Assembly: GCF_900143625.1 (NCBI RefSeq)
Contig: NZ_FRFF01000072.1
Coordinates: forward strand, 58,835-122,834
Length of the DNA: 64,000 nt
Direction of reading: 5' to 3'
Source: Nocardiopsis sp. JB363
GTDB taxonomy: Bacteria; Actinomycetota; Actinomycetes; Streptosporangiales; Streptosporangiaceae
Part shown: one piece after another, positions 8,658-22,168 of the stretch
Layout of the letters: every line of letters begins with the position of its first letter
Numbering within the stretch: the first letter of the stretch is position 1
Notes under the pieces: generated by a model
What the model saw: only the letters and a program-made list of their open reading frames with translations
Told to the model about the DNA's origin: nothing
Database searches by the model: none
Program-made: the position numbers and the translations under genes

Positions 8658-9365
8658 TCAGACACGGGCCCCCGCGCGCCGAACGGCCGCCGCGATGGAG
8701 GCCGCCGCCGCACCGGGATCCGCGGCACGGGTGATCGGGCGACCGATGACGAGAAGGTCCGCCCCTGCCTCGATCGCCTCCTCCGGGGTCGCGACCCGGG
8801 ACTGGTCACCCTTGTCCGCACCGGCCGGGCGCACGCCCGGGGTGATGAGGGTGACGTCCGGGCCCACCTCTGCGCGGACCGACGCCACTTCCTGTGGCGA
8901 ACACACCAGTGCGCGCGCTCCCGCGCCCACCGAGAGCGCCGCCAGGCGCCGGACCGCGTCCCGTGCCGGACCGAGCAGCCCCACCTGCTCCAGGTCCGTC
9001 TCTCCCATGGAGGTGAGTACCGTCACCGCCGCGATCTCGGTGTCCGGGGCGGCCTCGACCGCTGCCCGGACCATGTCCGCTCCCCCGCTCGCGTGCACGG
9101 TCAGGAACGAGGGACGCAGCCCCGCGACACTGCGCGCGGCGCCGGCGACGGTGGCGGGGATGTCGTGCAGCTTCAGGTCGAGGAAGACACCGACGCGGTT
9201 GGCCCCGCGCACGGCGCTGATCACCTCGGGCCCGTAGCGCAGGTACAACTCCAGACCCACCTTCACGGTGCTCACGTGCGGTGCGACGGCGGAGGCCCAA
9301 GTGGCCGCGGTCTCGATGTCGCCCGCATCGATCGCGACGGCGATGGGCGCGGAAGGAGCGGTCAT
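8658..9365 (-). CDS. pyrF: Orotidine 5'-phosphate decarboxylase
   Basis: The enzyme performs the last UMP step, decarboxylating OMP. It has 235 residues, with the catalytic Lys-Asp motif [11 protein letters not shown] at about residues 63-73. The phosphate-binding end is [29 protein letters not shown] is typical of the longer actinobacterial form. ATG at 9365 is chosen because GGAGAG stands 6 nt upstream. An ATG at 9383 and a longer frame to 9413 lack good ribosome binding sites. It follows pyrD after 303 bp, so it may be partly independent of the main pyr transcript. Confidence 0.95.
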   Translation of the reverse strand: MTAPSAPIAVAIDAGDIETAATWASAVAPHVSTVKVGLELYLRYGPEVISAVRGANRVGVFLDLKLHDIPATVAGAARSVAGLRPSFLTVHASGGADMVRAAVEAAPDTEIAAVTVLTSMGETDLEQVGLLGPARDAVRRLAALSVGAGARALVCSPQEVASVRAEVGPDVTLITPGVRPAGADKGDQSRVATPEEAIEAGADLLVIGRPITRAADPGAAAASIAAAVRRAGARV

Positions 9366-9668
9366 GTCGGTCTCTCCAATCATGTGACCCGGCCGGAGCC
9401 CGGGGTCCGGCACTCGCCGCCGTTCTTACGAACGTGCTTACGAATGCACATCCACTGTCATGTGCACACCGCATGGTGTGCGATTCCCTGGATCGAGCGC
9501 TTCATGCACCCGATCCGCGTCACTTCCCTGTAACGGCCTTCCAGTCGGCCGCAGGCGGACGTTACCCCCGAACCCTGCTTCAGATGCCGGGAGCGGCCAT
9601 TCGGCCACTCAGAGCCATCTCAACGCTGTTCAGGCCGGTCAGAGCGTTGCCGCCCGGTGACCCGTGAA
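9366..9668. other. pyrD-pyrF intergenic region with repeats
   Basis: These 303 bp hold no gene. There are two direct copies of CTTACGAA (9425-9432 and 9437-9444, one helical turn apart). A hairpin or operator GCACACC-GCAT-GGTGTGC lies at 9464-9481. Both are about 60-110 bp before pyrF and could regulate it. Confidence 0.45.
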
Positions 9669-10604
9669 TCACAGGCCCGAACGGTGCGCGGCCCCCACCA
9701 GGGCCGAGGCCTTGGCCACCCCTCGGGCCTCCAGCGCTTCGGTGAACTCGCGCAGGATCCGCGTGCAGGCGGAGGGGTCGGCGAAGTTCACCGTCCCCAC
9801 CGCCACGGCGCTCGCCCCGGCCGCCATGAACTCCAGTACGTCGGAGCCGGTACGCACGCCGCCCACACCGACGATCGGCACGTCGGGGAAGGCCTCGTGG
9901 ACCCGGTAGACGCACCCCACGGCCAGCGGACGGATCGCCGGCCCGGAGAGCCCGCCCATCCCCCCGGTCACCGCGGGACGCAGCGTGCGGGTGTCCACGC
10001 TCATCCCTCGCAGGGTGTTGATCATCGTCAGCCCGTCGGCCCTGGCGTCGACGCAGGCCTCGGCCAGCTTCAGCACGTCCGGGACGTCCACGGCGATCTT
10101 GGCCAGCACGGGCAGGTCCGAGCGGGCGTGTGAGCGCACCGTCTGCACCACGGCGGCGGCCTGGGCCGGATCGTCGGCGAAGTGCCGTCCGGCGGGGTCG
10201 GTCGGGTCGGGACAGGACAGGTTCACCTCGATGGCGTCCACCCCGTCGGCGGCCGAGACCCGGCGGGCCAGCTCACCGAACTCGCCAACGCCCGAGCCCG
10301 CGATCGACACGATCGCCCGGCCGCCCCGGGACAGCAACCACGGCAGGTCCCGTTCGAGGAACACGTCCACGCCGGGTCCCTGGAGGCCGGTGGTGCTGAG
10401 CATCCCGCTGGGGGTCTCCGCCATACGCGGGGCGGGACGGCCCGCCCGCGGCTCCAACATCAGCGACTTGGTGGTGACGGCGCCGATCTCCGCCACGTCG
10501 AAGAACTGCGCCAACTCCCGCCCCGAACCCGCGCACCCGGCGGCGGTCACCACCGGGTTGGGGAGCTTCAGGGGTCCGAGTCGGGTCCTGAGGTCTGCGT
10601 TCAC
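9669..10604 (-). CDS. pyrD: Dihydroorotate dehydrogenase, class 1B catalytic subunit
   Basis: The enzyme oxidises dihydroorotate to orotate with FMN, passing electrons to PyrK and NAD. The FMN barrel begins TRLGPLKLPNPVVTAAGCAGSG. The catalytic Cys lies in EVNLSCPDPTD, and the phosphate-binding segments are VGVGGVRTGSDVLEFMAAGA and AVAVGTVNF. The start is uncertain. GTG at 10604 gives the usual family start (311 residues). An ATG at 10667 or 10664, 7-10 nt after the pyrK stop, would add about 20 Arg/Ser-rich residues and could be translationally coupled. Pairing with pyrK next door marks class 1B. Confidence 0.93.
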   Translation of the reverse strand: MNADLRTRLGPLKLPNPVVTAAGCAGSGRELAQFFDVAEIGAVTTKSLMLEPRAGRPAPRMAETPSGMLSTTGLQGPGVDVFLERDLPWLLSRGGRAIVSIAGSGVGEFGELARRVSAADGVDAIEVNLSCPDPTDPAGRHFADDPAQAAAVVQTVRSHARSDLPVLAKIAVDVPDVLKLAEACVDARADGLTMINTLRGMSVDTRTLRPAVTGGMGGLSGPAIRPLAVGCVYRVHEAFPDVPIVGVGGVRTGSDVLEFMAAGASAVAVGTVNFADPSACTRILREFTEALEARGVAKASALVGAAHRSGL

Positions 10605-10673
10605 GTGTTTTCGCTCGCTCGTGGTCGCCCGGACGACCCGCGCCCGGGACCTGGGGTGACTCATCATTGCCTG

Positions 10674-11573
10674 TCAGGCGATATCACGGGTCGGTTCCGC
10701 CGCGCTGGCGGCCCCCGACCCCTTCCAACCGGGTGCGCCCAGCGCGTCGAAGGGAATGGTGCCCACGTCGTCGAACCGCACCTGTTCGCCCCGGAAGACC
10801 GGGCCGTCCACGCAGGACCGCACCATCCGCGTGATGCCGTCCTCCCCCACCACCGGGATCACGCAGGTCATGCAGATCCCGATGCCGCAGGCCATGGTCT
10901 CCTCCACCGCGACCTGTACGGGGACGCCGTGGTTGCCGGCCACCTGGGTGACGGCGCGCAGCATCGGCATGGGGCCGCAGGCGTACACGGCGTCGGAACG
11001 GGTGTCCTCGATCACCCGGCCCAGGACGTCCGTGACCCGCCCGCGGGTACCGAAGGAACCGTCGTCGGTGGTGAACTCGGCGGTCTCCGCGATCCGGCGG
11101 GCGGTGATCGCGCTGAACACCCGATCGGCGGAGGCGGCGCCTAGGACGAAGTCCACCCGGCAGCCGCGCCGACGCAGCGACTGGGCCAGTGGGAAGAGCG
11201 GGGCACTTCCCGAGCCTCCGCCCACCAGCACGCAGTTGACCGGGTCCCGGGGCAGGGGGAAGGGACGGCCCAAGGGGCCCACCACGTCGAGCAGGTCGCG
11301 TGATCTTCGCTCGGCCAGCCAGGCGGTCCCGGCGCCGCGCACCGCGAACAGGAACTCGACGGTTCCGCCGTAGTCGGGTTTGACGTCGTGGATGGCGAAG
11401 GGGCGACGCAGCAACGCGCTGGAGTGGTCGCCTCCCACCGCCACCGAGACGAACTGCCCGGAGCGGAACCGCTCGGCTATGCCCGGTGCGACGACGGTGA
11501 TGGCGTAGTAGGCGTCCACCCTGCGCACGTTCAGTACGGGGCACCTGACCTGCACCGGTCCGTTGTCGCTCAT
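10674..11573 (-). CDS. pyrK: Dihydroorotate dehydrogenase electron-transfer subunit
   Basis: The 299-residue subunit carries FAD and a [2Fe-2S] cluster and moves electrons from PyrD to NAD. FAD-binding residues are in LLRRPFAIHDV (about 55-65). The NAD-binding region starts at VLVGGGSGSAPLFPLAQSL. Cluster cysteines are in ACGIGICMTCVIP and RSCVDGPVF. PyrK is absent from the equivalent Streptomyces operon, where PyrD is of another class. Its presence is therefore a taxonomic hint and implies NAD-linked orotate formation. The start is ATG at 11573. The gap to carB is 86 bp. Confidence 0.94.
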   Translation of the reverse strand: MSDNGPVQVRCPVLNVRRVDAYYAITVVAPGIAERFRSGQFVSVAVGGDHSSALLRRPFAIHDVKPDYGGTVEFLFAVRGAGTAWLAERRSRDLLDVVGPLGRPFPLPRDPVNCVLVGGGSGSAPLFPLAQSLRRRGCRVDFVLGAASADRVFSAITARRIAETAEFTTDDGSFGTRGRVTDVLGRVIEDTRSDAVYACGPMPMLRAVTQVAGNHGVPVQVAVEETMACGIGICMTCVIPVVGEDGITRMVRSCVDGPVFRGEQVRFDDVGTIPFDALGAPGWKGSGAASAAEPTRDIA

Positions 11574-11659
11574 CTGTGGTGGCAGCCTCTCTGGACTCGC
11601 GGCGGTACGGCCCGGGTGCCGCGGGGCCTCCCCACGGCTCCCGGACCCTCCGCTACAGC

Positions 11660-14968
<3,309 letters not shown>

Positions 14969-14983
14969 GCTCTGTACCTCTTA

Positions 14984-16174
14984 CTACTTGGCAGCCGGTG
15001 CGGGCTGGGCGGACATCAGGTCGACGAACTCGTCGAAGAGATCGGCGGCGTCGTGGGGGCCCGCGGCGGCCTCCGGGTGGAACTGGACGCTGAACACGGG
15101 GCGGTCCAGCAGCCGCAGGCCTTCGACGACCTGGTCGTTGAGGCCGATGTGGCTGACCTCGGCCCGGCCGTAGGGGGTGTCGAACGGTGCGTCGAGTGGT
15201 GCGTCCACGGCGAAACCGTGGTTCTGGCTGGTGATCGCCACCTTCTTGGTGCGGGTGTCGATGACCGGCAGGTTGGCTCCTCGGTGTCCGAAGGGCAGCT
15301 TGTAGGTGCCCAGGCCCAGGGCGCGGCCCAGGATCTGGTTGCCGAAGCAGATGCCGAAGAGCGGCGTGCCGGCCTCCAGGACACCGCGCACGGCGGCCAC
15401 GGGGCCGTCGGCGGTGGCGGGGTCGCCGGGACCGTTGCTGAAGAAGACACCGTCCGGGTCCAGGGCGAGGATGTCCTCGGCGGTGGTGGAGGAGGGCACC
15501 ACGGTGACCCGGCAGCCCCGCTCGGTCAGACGCTGGGGCGTCATGGACTTGATGCCCAGGTCGACGGCGACGACGTGGTATCGGACCTCGACGCCCTCGG
15601 GCGGCTGGATCTCGTAGGCGGTGTCGGTGCTGACCTCGCCCGCCAGGTCGGCGCCGGCCATGGAGGGCTGTTCGAGGACGCGCGCGAGCAGCGCCTTCGG
15701 GTCGGTCTCGACGCTGCTGACCCCGGCGCGCATGGCGCCCTTGTCGCGCAGGTGTCGGGTGAGGGCGCGGGTCCCGGTCAGGGCGATGCCGACCACGTTC
15801 TGGCGGCGCATCTCGTCGTCGAGGGCGCCCTTCGAACGCCAGCTGGAGGTGATGCGGGAGGGCTCGCGCACCACGAAGCCGGCGACCCAGATGCGGATCG
15901 ACTCGGGGTCGTCGTCGTTGACCCCGGTGTTGCCGATGTGCGGGGCGGTCATCACGACGATCTGGCGATGGTAGGAGGGGTCGGTGAGGGTCTCCTGGTA
16001 GCCGGTCATCCCGGTGTTGAAGACGGCCTCGCCGAAGGTCTCACCGACGGCTCCGAAGGATCGGCCGTGGAACACGCGACCGTCCTCCAGCACCAGAATC
16101 GCCGGTCCACCGATCTCCTCGGACACGTTTGCCCCCTCTGTCGTGCCAGGTCCGGCCTGGGCTTGGTAGCTCAT
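14984..16174 (-). CDS. carA: Carbamoyl-phosphate synthase small (glutaminase) subunit
   Basis: The protein (396 residues) hydrolyses glutamine and channels ammonia to CarB. The N-terminal domain has [20 protein letters not shown] and TGMTGYQE. The class I amidotransferase triad is visible as Cys in [12 protein letters not shown] and His/Glu in [15 protein letters not shown] at 16174 overlaps the pyrC stop by 4 nt (ATGA), evidence of translational coupling. A GTG 16 codons later ([15 protein letters not shown]) is the alternative. Confidence 0.97.
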   Translation of the reverse strand: MSYQAQAGPGTTEGANVSEEIGGPAILVLEDGRVFHGRSFGAVGETFGEAVFNTGMTGYQETLTDPSYHRQIVVMTAPHIGNTGVNDDDPESIRIWVAGFVVREPSRITSSWRSKGALDDEMRRQNVVGIALTGTRALTRHLRDKGAMRAGVSSVETDPKALLARVLEQPSMAGADLAGEVSTDTAYEIQPPEGVEVRYHVVAVDLGIKSMTPQRLTERGCRVTVVPSSTTAEDILALDPDGVFFSNGPGDPATADGPVAAVRGVLEAGTPLFGICFGNQILGRALGLGTYKLPFGHRGANLPVIDTRTKKVAITSQNHGFAVDAPLDAPFDTPYGRAEVSHIGLNDQVVEGLRLLDRPVFSVQFHPEAAAGPHDAADLFDEFVDLMSAQPAPAAK

Positions 16175-17472
16175 TTGATCTTCCCTTCCAGGACGGTCGG
16201 GACGCCGCGCAGGAACGTGGCGATGATCCGACCGGGCAGGTTCATGCCGCGGAAGGGTGTGTTGCCGCTCTTGCCGGCCATGGCGGCGGCGTCGACGTCG
16301 ACGGGCGCGGCGGGGTCGTACAGAACGATGTTGGCCGGCTCGCCGACGGCGAGTTCACGGCCGTGTCCACCGACACGACCGATGCGGGCGGGGGCGGCGG
16401 ACATGCGGTCGGCGACCTGGTCCCAGGTGAGCAGACCGGTCTCGACCATGGTCTTGTGGACCACTCCGAGGGCCGTCTCCAGTCCGATCATGCCCATCGC
16501 GGCGGTGGACCATTCGGTCTCCTTGGCCTCGACCGGGTGGGGGGCGTGGTCGGTGGCCACGATGTCGATGGTGCCGTCGGCCAGCCCCTCGCGCAGCGCC
16601 TGGACGTCCTCGGCGGTGCGCAGCGGCGGGTTGACCTTGTAGACCGGGTCGTAGCTCTCGACCAGGTCGTCGGTGAGGATCAGGTGGTGGGGGGTGACCT
16701 CGGCGGTGACGTCGCAGCCGCGTTCCTTGGCCCAACGGATGATGTCGACCGAGCCCTTGGTGGAGACGTGGCACACGTGCAGACGCGAGCCGACGTGCTG
16801 GGCGAGCAGACAGTCGCGGGCGATGATCGCCTCCTCGGCGACCGCGGGCCAGCCGGGCAGGCCGAGGCGGTCCGAGACGCAGCCCTCGTTCATCTGGGCG
16901 CCCTCGGTCAGGCGCGGTTCCTGGGCGTGCTGGGCGATGACGCCGTCGAAGGCCTTGACGTACTCCAGTGCGCGGCGCATGAGCAGCGCGTCGGAGACGC
17001 AGATGCCGTCGTCGGAGAAGACCCGGACGCGGGCGGCGGAGTCGGCCATGGCACCGATCTCGGAGAGCCGTTCGCCGGCCAGGCCGACGGTGACGGCGCC
17101 GACCGGGCGCACGTCGCAGTACCCGGCCTCCTCTCCCAGGCGCCAGACCTGCTCGACCACGCCGGCGGTGTCGGCGACGGGGTCGGTGTTGGCCATGGCG
17201 TGTACGGCGGTGTAGCCGCCCATCGCGGCGGCGCGGGAGCCGGAGGCGACGGTCTCGGCGTCCTCGCGGCCGGGCTCGCGCAGGTGGGTGTGCAGGTCGA
17301 CCAGGCCGGGCAGGGCGATCAGTCCGGTGGCGTCCACGACCTCGGCCCCGTCGGGGATCGGCAGGTCGGGGCCGATAGCGGTGATGGCGCCGTCTTCGAG
17401 CAGCAGGTCGACGGGGTCCTCACCCAGCGGGCGTGCCCCGCGGATCAGGTGGGTTCCCTGGTTTTCGGGCAT
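16171..17472 (-). CDS. pyrC: Dihydroorotase (class I)
   Basis: The enzyme cyclises carbamoyl aspartate to dihydroorotate. It has 433 residues, the usual class I length. The zinc motif is [14 protein letters not shown]. Later metal ligands lie in CHVSTKGS and EVTPHHL, and the catalytic Asp in [13 protein letters not shown] at 17472 begins [17 protein letters not shown]; the frame extends further upstream without family similarity. It starts 88 nt after the pyrB stop and overlaps carA by 4 nt. Confidence 0.97.
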   Translation of the reverse strand: MPENQGTHLIRGARPLGEDPVDLLLEDGAITAIGPDLPIPDGAEVVDATGLIALPGLVDLHTHLREPGREDAETVASGSRAAAMGGYTAVHAMANTDPVADTAGVVEQVWRLGEEAGYCDVRPVGAVTVGLAGERLSEIGAMADSAARVRVFSDDGICVSDALLMRRALEYVKAFDGVIAQHAQEPRLTEGAQMNEGCVSDRLGLPGWPAVAEEAIIARDCLLAQHVGSRLHVCHVSTKGSVDIIRWAKERGCDVTAEVTPHHLILTDDLVESYDPVYKVNPPLRTAEDVQALREGLADGTIDIVATDHAPHPVEAKETEWSTAAMGMIGLETALGVVHKTMVETGLLTWDQVADRMSAAPARIGRVGGHGRELAVGEPANIVLYDPAAPVDVDAAAMAGKSGNTPFRGMNLPGRIIATFLRGVPTVLEGKIK

Positions 17473-17560
17473 GGAGATGTCGGCTTTCTCGTGTTCGTGA
17501 AGTTCGTGGGCGGTGGGAGGGGCCTCGAACGCGCGGTGGCGTGGGTGGGCACCCCTTCCT

Positions 17561-18468
17561 CTAAGAACCGCCGAGCAGCAGGTAGAGCACGGCCATGCGC
17601 AGGCTGACACCGTTGGCGACCTGCTCGGTGACGGTGCAGCGGGGCGAGTCGGCGACCTCGGCGGAGATCTCCATGCCGCGCACCATCGGGCCCGGGTGCA
17701 TGACGATGGCGTCGCCCGGCATCCGGTTCAGGCGTTCGCGGTCGAGACCGTAGTTGCGGCTGTATTCGCGCACCGAGGGGAAGAAGGAGTCGTGCATGCG
17801 TTCGGCCTGCACGCGCAGCATCATCACCACGTCGGACTCGGGCAGTACCTCGTCGAGGTGGTAGGACACCTGGCAGGGCCAGGTGTGCACCGAGACCGGC
17901 ATCAACGTGGGCGGAGCGACCACGGTCACGTGCGCTCCCAGGGTGGTGAGCAGCAGGACGTTGGAGCGGGCGACCCGGCTGTGCAGGATGTCGCCGACCA
18001 CGGCCACGCGCAGCCCTTCCAACCGTCCCAGACGCGCGCGCATGGTGAAGGCGTCCAGCAGGGCCTGGGTGGGGTGCTCGTGGGTGCCGTCGCCGGCGTT
18101 GAGCACGGATCCGTCGATCCAGTTCGCCAGGCGGTGGGGGGCTCCGGAGGCGCTGTGTCGGATGACCACGCCGTCGGCGCCCATGGCCTGGAGGGTGAGG
18201 GCCGTGTCCTTGAGGCTCTCCCCCTTGGAGACGCTGGAGCCCTTGGCGGAGAAGTTGATGACGTCGGCGGACAGTCGTTTGGCCGCCAGTTCGAAGGATG
18301 TGCGGGTGCGGGTGGAGTCCTCGTAGAAGAGGTTGACCACGGTGCGCCCGCGCAGGGTGGGGAGCTTCTTGACGGAGCGGTCCCCCACCTGGGCGAGTTC
18401 GCCGGCGGTGTCCAGGATGAGCGTGGCCTCGTCACGGCTGAGATCACCGGCGGAGAGCAGATGGCGCA

Positions 18469-18469
<1 letters not shown>
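17561..18469 (-). CDS. pyrB: Aspartate carbamoyltransferase catalytic subunit
   Basis: The enzyme transfers the carbamoyl group to aspartate, the committed pyrimidine step. It has 302 residues, a typical stand-alone catalytic chain. The carbamoyl-phosphate loop is [19 protein letters not shown] and the mobile loop is [25 protein letters not shown] and [13 protein letters not shown] complete the site. No pyrI is present. ATG at 18469 shares one base with the pyrR stop (TGATG), so the two genes are tightly coupled. Confidence 0.98.
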
Positions 18470-19178
<709 letters not shown>

Positions 19179-19259
19179 GTTAAAGGATGTCGATCGGGCT
19201 CACGCTACCAGCGAGGACTCCGGCCCCCTTGGGTGCGCCCCCACGCCTGAAAGCTCTAG

Positions 19260-19275
19260 TGTGATGCTCATCACA
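19260..19275. promoter_or_regulatory. Perfect CRP-family site between pyrR and bldD
   Basis: TGTGATGCTCATCACA fits TGTGA-N6-TCACA exactly and is fully palindromic apart from the central two bases. It lies about 117 bp upstream of pyrR and 370 bp upstream of bldD. On the minus strand a possible -10 (TAGAGC) follows immediately. Confidence 0.55.
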
Positions 19276-19481
19276 TTACATGCCACGGATTGCCCAGCCA
19301 AGAGTATCTATTTCGTGACACTCCGGAATCGTCCCTCATTCACGGGAAACACGAAATTCCCTGCAGGAGTGGGCTTTTCGCCCCTGAAGGGCGCCCCACT
19401 CGTCCCGAGCTTTCCGGAAATGAGAGGCGTCTCACCTACGCACGGTTTGGCCACTGATTAGTCGCGTTTCACACCAACGGC

Positions 19482-19524
19482 TTGACCTGGACACCGGCAC
19501 CCCTCTACCGTCACTGTCTGTAAC
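19482..19524 (+). promoter_or_regulatory. bldD promoter with BldD-box-like site
   Basis: TTGACC (19482-19487), an 18-nt spacer and TACCGT (19506-19511) form a promoter. The sequence GTCACTGTCTGTAAC (19510-19524) has two GTnAC half-sites with the 5-nt spacer of the BldD box and matches 9 of its 11 conserved positions. It overlaps the -10 and start point, where Streptomyces BldD binds to repress its own gene. Confidence 0.5.
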
Positions 19525-19645
19525 CATTACCGGGTGGGGTTGCACCCCGTGACCATCCGCTGGACCGCCCAGGCGGCCCGCCGAGTACGAGCGGACGTCT
19601 CCCCCACTCAGGCCAGCCACCGTCACGGCCGGGAGCGACAAGAAC

Positions 19646-20140
19646 ATGCCATCCGAATACGCCAAGTCCCTCGGTGCGCGACTGCGTGCCATCCGCACTC
19701 AACAGGGCCTTTCCCTGCACGGAGTGGAGGAGAAGTCCCACGGACGCTGGAAGGCCGTCGTGGTGGGCTCCTACGAACGTGGCGACCGCGCCGTCACCGT
19801 TCAGAAGCTGGCCGAACTGGCCGACTTCTACGGTGTGCCGATGTCGGAACTGCTGCCCGGCGGCGCCGCACCCACTCCGTTGGGGCCGACACCCAAGCTG
19901 GTCATCGACCTGGAGCGCATGCAGCAGCTGCCGCAGGAGAAGGCCGGTCCGCTCTCCCGCTACGTCGCCACCATCCAGAGCCAGCGGGGTGACTACAACG
20001 GGCGGGTGCTGTCCATCCGCCAGGAGGACCTGCGCTCACTCGCGGTCATCTACGACAAGTCTCCCGGTGACCTCACCGAGGAGCTCATCAACTGGGGCGT
20101 CCTCGACCCCGAGGCCCGCCGCGCCGTCGACGCCTTCTGA
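19646..20140 (+). CDS. bldD: BldD, c-di-GMP-responsive master repressor of development
   Basis: The 164-residue protein has an N-terminal Cro/C1-type helix-turn-helix (about 7-70). A C-terminal domain binds tetrameric cyclic di-GMP. The ligand motif is RGD at 114-116 and RQED at 125-128; Streptomyces has RQDD at the same positions, so one Asp is replaced by Glu. It represses sporulation genes during vegetative growth in Streptomyces. The start is ATG at 19646, with GGGAG 10 nt upstream. It diverges from the pyr operon, the same neighbourhood as in Streptomyces. A large terminator follows. Confidence 0.95.
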   Translation: MPSEYAKSLGARLRAIRTQQGLSLHGVEEKSHGRWKAVVVGSYERGDRAVTVQKLAELADFYGVPMSELLPGGAAPTPLGPTPKLVIDLERMQQLPQEKAGPLSRYVATIQSQRGDYNGRVLSIRQEDLRSLAVIYDKSPGDLTEELINWGVLDPEARRAVDAF

Positions 20141-20170
20141 CCCCGGGCGCGAGTAAGCACGATCGCTCGC

Positions 20171-20213
20171 GAGGAGCCGGGTGTCGCCCTTACGCGGCGG
20201 CACCCGGCTCCTC
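20171..20213 (+). terminator. bldD terminator
   Basis: A 13-bp perfect stem (GAGGAGCCGGGTG / CACCCGGCTCCTC) carries a 17-nt loop that can itself pair. It starts 30 nt after the bldD stop. No T run. Confidence 0.75.
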
Positions 20214-20315
20214 GTGCGTCCGATCCCCGCGATCGGGGACCCGGACTTGCGACGGGGCCGGGTAAGGGCTTCCCCTCCCCGACCCGGCCCCGCCACGCCC
20301 GCACTTCGGCGGACT

Positions 20316-20335
20316 TATCGAACTGATGTTCGATA
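20316..20335. promoter_or_regulatory. Perfect SOS box (LexA site)
   Basis: TATCGAACTGATGTTCGATA is a perfect 8-4-8 palindrome. It contains TCGAAC-N4-GTTCGA, the actinobacterial LexA consensus. It lies about 118 bp before the GNAT gene start; bldD ends upstream. Confidence 0.7.
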
Positions 20336-20452
20336 GGCACCAGTTAACACCCCCGCGAACGGAGCGTCAAGGAGAGTCTCGAGGATACGTCCGGGACCAC
20401 CGGCCCCGTGAAAACCAGGTCGAACGTCGGCACCACCGCCTACTCTGGACTC

Positions 20453-21061
20453 GTGGCAGTCGACACGGAGTTACGTGAACTCGCCCCCGGCGCCTTCACA
20501 CACGTCGTTCCGGCGCTTCTGGAGGTCTACGAGGCCGCCATGCGCCCGCCCCCGGAACAGTTGCCGGGTCGGTCCTCGGTCATGCACGGCCACAGCCTCT
20601 ACCCGGGCTTCCGGGGCGTTCTGGCCGTCCACGACCAACGCGCCGTGGGGTTCGCCTACGCCTTCCACGGCGTGCGGGGCCAGTGGTGGCACGACATGGT
20701 CACCGAGGGTATGCGCACCCAGGGGCGACGAGGCCACCTCAAGCGCTATCTGAGCGATCCCTTGGAGATCGCCGAGGTGCACGTCCACCCCGAGGCGCAG
20801 AACCAGGGGATCGGCCGCCGCATGCTGCACCGACTGTGCGAGGGAAGGCCCGAACGCACGGCGGTGCTGTCCACGCGTTCGGGCCCCTCGGCGGCTCGCC
20901 ACCTCTACCGTTCCTGCGGGTTCGTCGAGGTGCTGGACCCGTTCTGCTTCCCGGGAAGCCCGGATCAGCCCTTCTCGATCATGGCCGCGCGTCTGCCGCT
21001 GACGGCCTCTGCTCCGGAGCGATCTCGCGGTAGATCTCCCTGGTGGCCGTGGACTGGTTGA
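20453..21061 (+). CDS. GNAT-family N-acetyltransferase
   Basis: The protein (202 residues) has the acetyl-CoA site [27 protein letters not shown]; the core Q-x-x-G-I-G is motif A. Motif B follows in [16 protein letters not shown]. It acetylates an amine on an unknown substrate. GTG at 20453 is chosen because TACTCT (20441-20446) stands 6 nt upstream, a leaderless arrangement. An alternative GTG at 20408 adds 15 residues. Its last 83 bp overlap the 3' end of metF on the other strand. A perfect SOS box lies upstream, suggesting but not proving DNA-damage control. Confidence 0.8.
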   Translation: MAVDTELRELAPGAFTHVVPALLEVYEAAMRPPPEQLPGRSSVMHGHSLYPGFRGVLAVHDQRAVGFAYAFHGVRGQWWHDMVTEGMRTQGRRGHLKRYLSDPLEIAEVHVHPEAQNQGIGRRMLHRLCEGRPERTAVLSTRSGPSAARHLYRSCGFVEVLDPFCFPGSPDQPFSIMAARLPLTASAPERSRGRSPWWPWTG

Positions 21062-21932
21062 AGGTGATGAAGTGGATGCCCGGCGCGCCCTCCGCCAGCA
21101 GCCGCTCGCACATGTTCTGGGCGTGCTCGATCCCGAACGCCCGCACCGCCTCGGCGTCGTCGCCGAAACGCTCGAAGCGCTCGGCCAGCGCGCGCGGGAA
21201 CGGAGCACCCGACAGCATCTCCGAACGCCGGATCGAGGCCAGCTTCACCACCGGGAACACCTCGGGGATGATCGGGATCTCGCAACCGCGGGCGGCCACA
21301 CGGTCGCGCAGCCGTAGGTAGTCCTCGGCGTCGAAGAACATCTGGGTGATGGCGTAGTCGGCGCCCGCCCGGCACTTGCGCACGAAGTGGTCGGTGTCGG
21401 TCTCGACGTCGGCCGAACGCGGGTGCTTGAAGGGGAAGGCGGCCACACCCACGGAGAAGTCGCCGCTCTCCTTGAGCAGCCGGACCAGTTCCTCCGCGTA
21501 GGTGAGCCCCTCGGGGTGACTGACCCACTCGCCATCGGGGTCGCCGGGCGGATCACCGCGCACGGCCAGCATGTTGGACACACCCGCGTCGCACAGACGA
21601 CCGATGAGGTGGCGCAGCTCGGCGACGGAGTGGTCGACCAGCGTCATGTGCGCGACCGGCATCAGCGTGGTGTCGGTGGCGATGCGCTCGGTGGTCTCCA
21701 CCGTGAGGTCGCGGGTGCCGCCGCCGGCTCCGTAGGTGACGGAGACGAACGAGGGGCCCAGCGCCTCGATCTCCCGAATGGCCCGCCACAGACGCTCCTG
21801 CGAACGGGCGTTGCGGGGCGGGAAGAACTCGAAGGAGAACAGCGGGTCGCCCGAGTCGAGCAGATCTCGGATATGGCGCGGCCTGGGGGCCGGGCTTCGA
21901 GGCGCCACGAGGCGTGTCGGTGCAGCGAGCAT
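20979..21932 (-). CDS. metF: Methylenetetrahydrofolate reductase
   Basis: MetF reduces 5,10-methylene-THF to 5-methyl-THF for methionine synthesis. The flavin barrel shows the family start [21 protein letters not shown]. It continues with [28 protein letters not shown] and [17 protein letters not shown]. About 317 residues is usual. I chose ATG at 21932 because TAGCAT on the minus strand lies exactly 7 nt before it (leaderless pattern). ATG at 21941 adds three residues and cannot be excluded. The gene converges on, and overlaps, the GNAT gene. Confidence 0.95.
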   Translation of the reverse strand: MLAAPTRLVAPRSPAPRPRHIRDLLDSGDPLFSFEFFPPRNARSQERLWRAIREIEALGPSFVSVTYGAGGGTRDLTVETTERIATDTTLMPVAHMTLVDHSVAELRHLIGRLCDAGVSNMLAVRGDPPGDPDGEWVSHPEGLTYAEELVRLLKESGDFSVGVAAFPFKHPRSADVETDTDHFVRKCRAGADYAITQMFFDAEDYLRLRDRVAARGCEIPIIPEVFPVVKLASIRRSEMLSGAPFPRALAERFERFGDDAEAVRAFGIEHAQNMCERLLAEGAPGIHFITFNQSTATREIYREIAPEQRPSAADARP

Positions 21933-22168
21933 GAGCCCCATGCTAGGCCAGGACCCCGATTCGCGGACACTTCATCTCAATATCCAAGATGAACATCGAC
22001 TCGATCGTCCCACGTACCATCATGCGAGACGATTTTCCCTCTTCGCTCGCCCGATTGTCCATATCGCGGACGCCGAGAATTCCATCACCGAGAATCACCG
22101 GAGGACACCGGGAGCGCAACCGAACACCCGGGCCTCTACCCCCTCAGACAGGGACTAACCTGCTGGTT

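Noticed and set aside
10605..10667. Extended N-terminus of pyrD
   Set aside because: Kept only as an alternative: the added 21 residues are Arg/Ser-rich and not part of the family, although an ATG close to the pyrK stop could be coupled.
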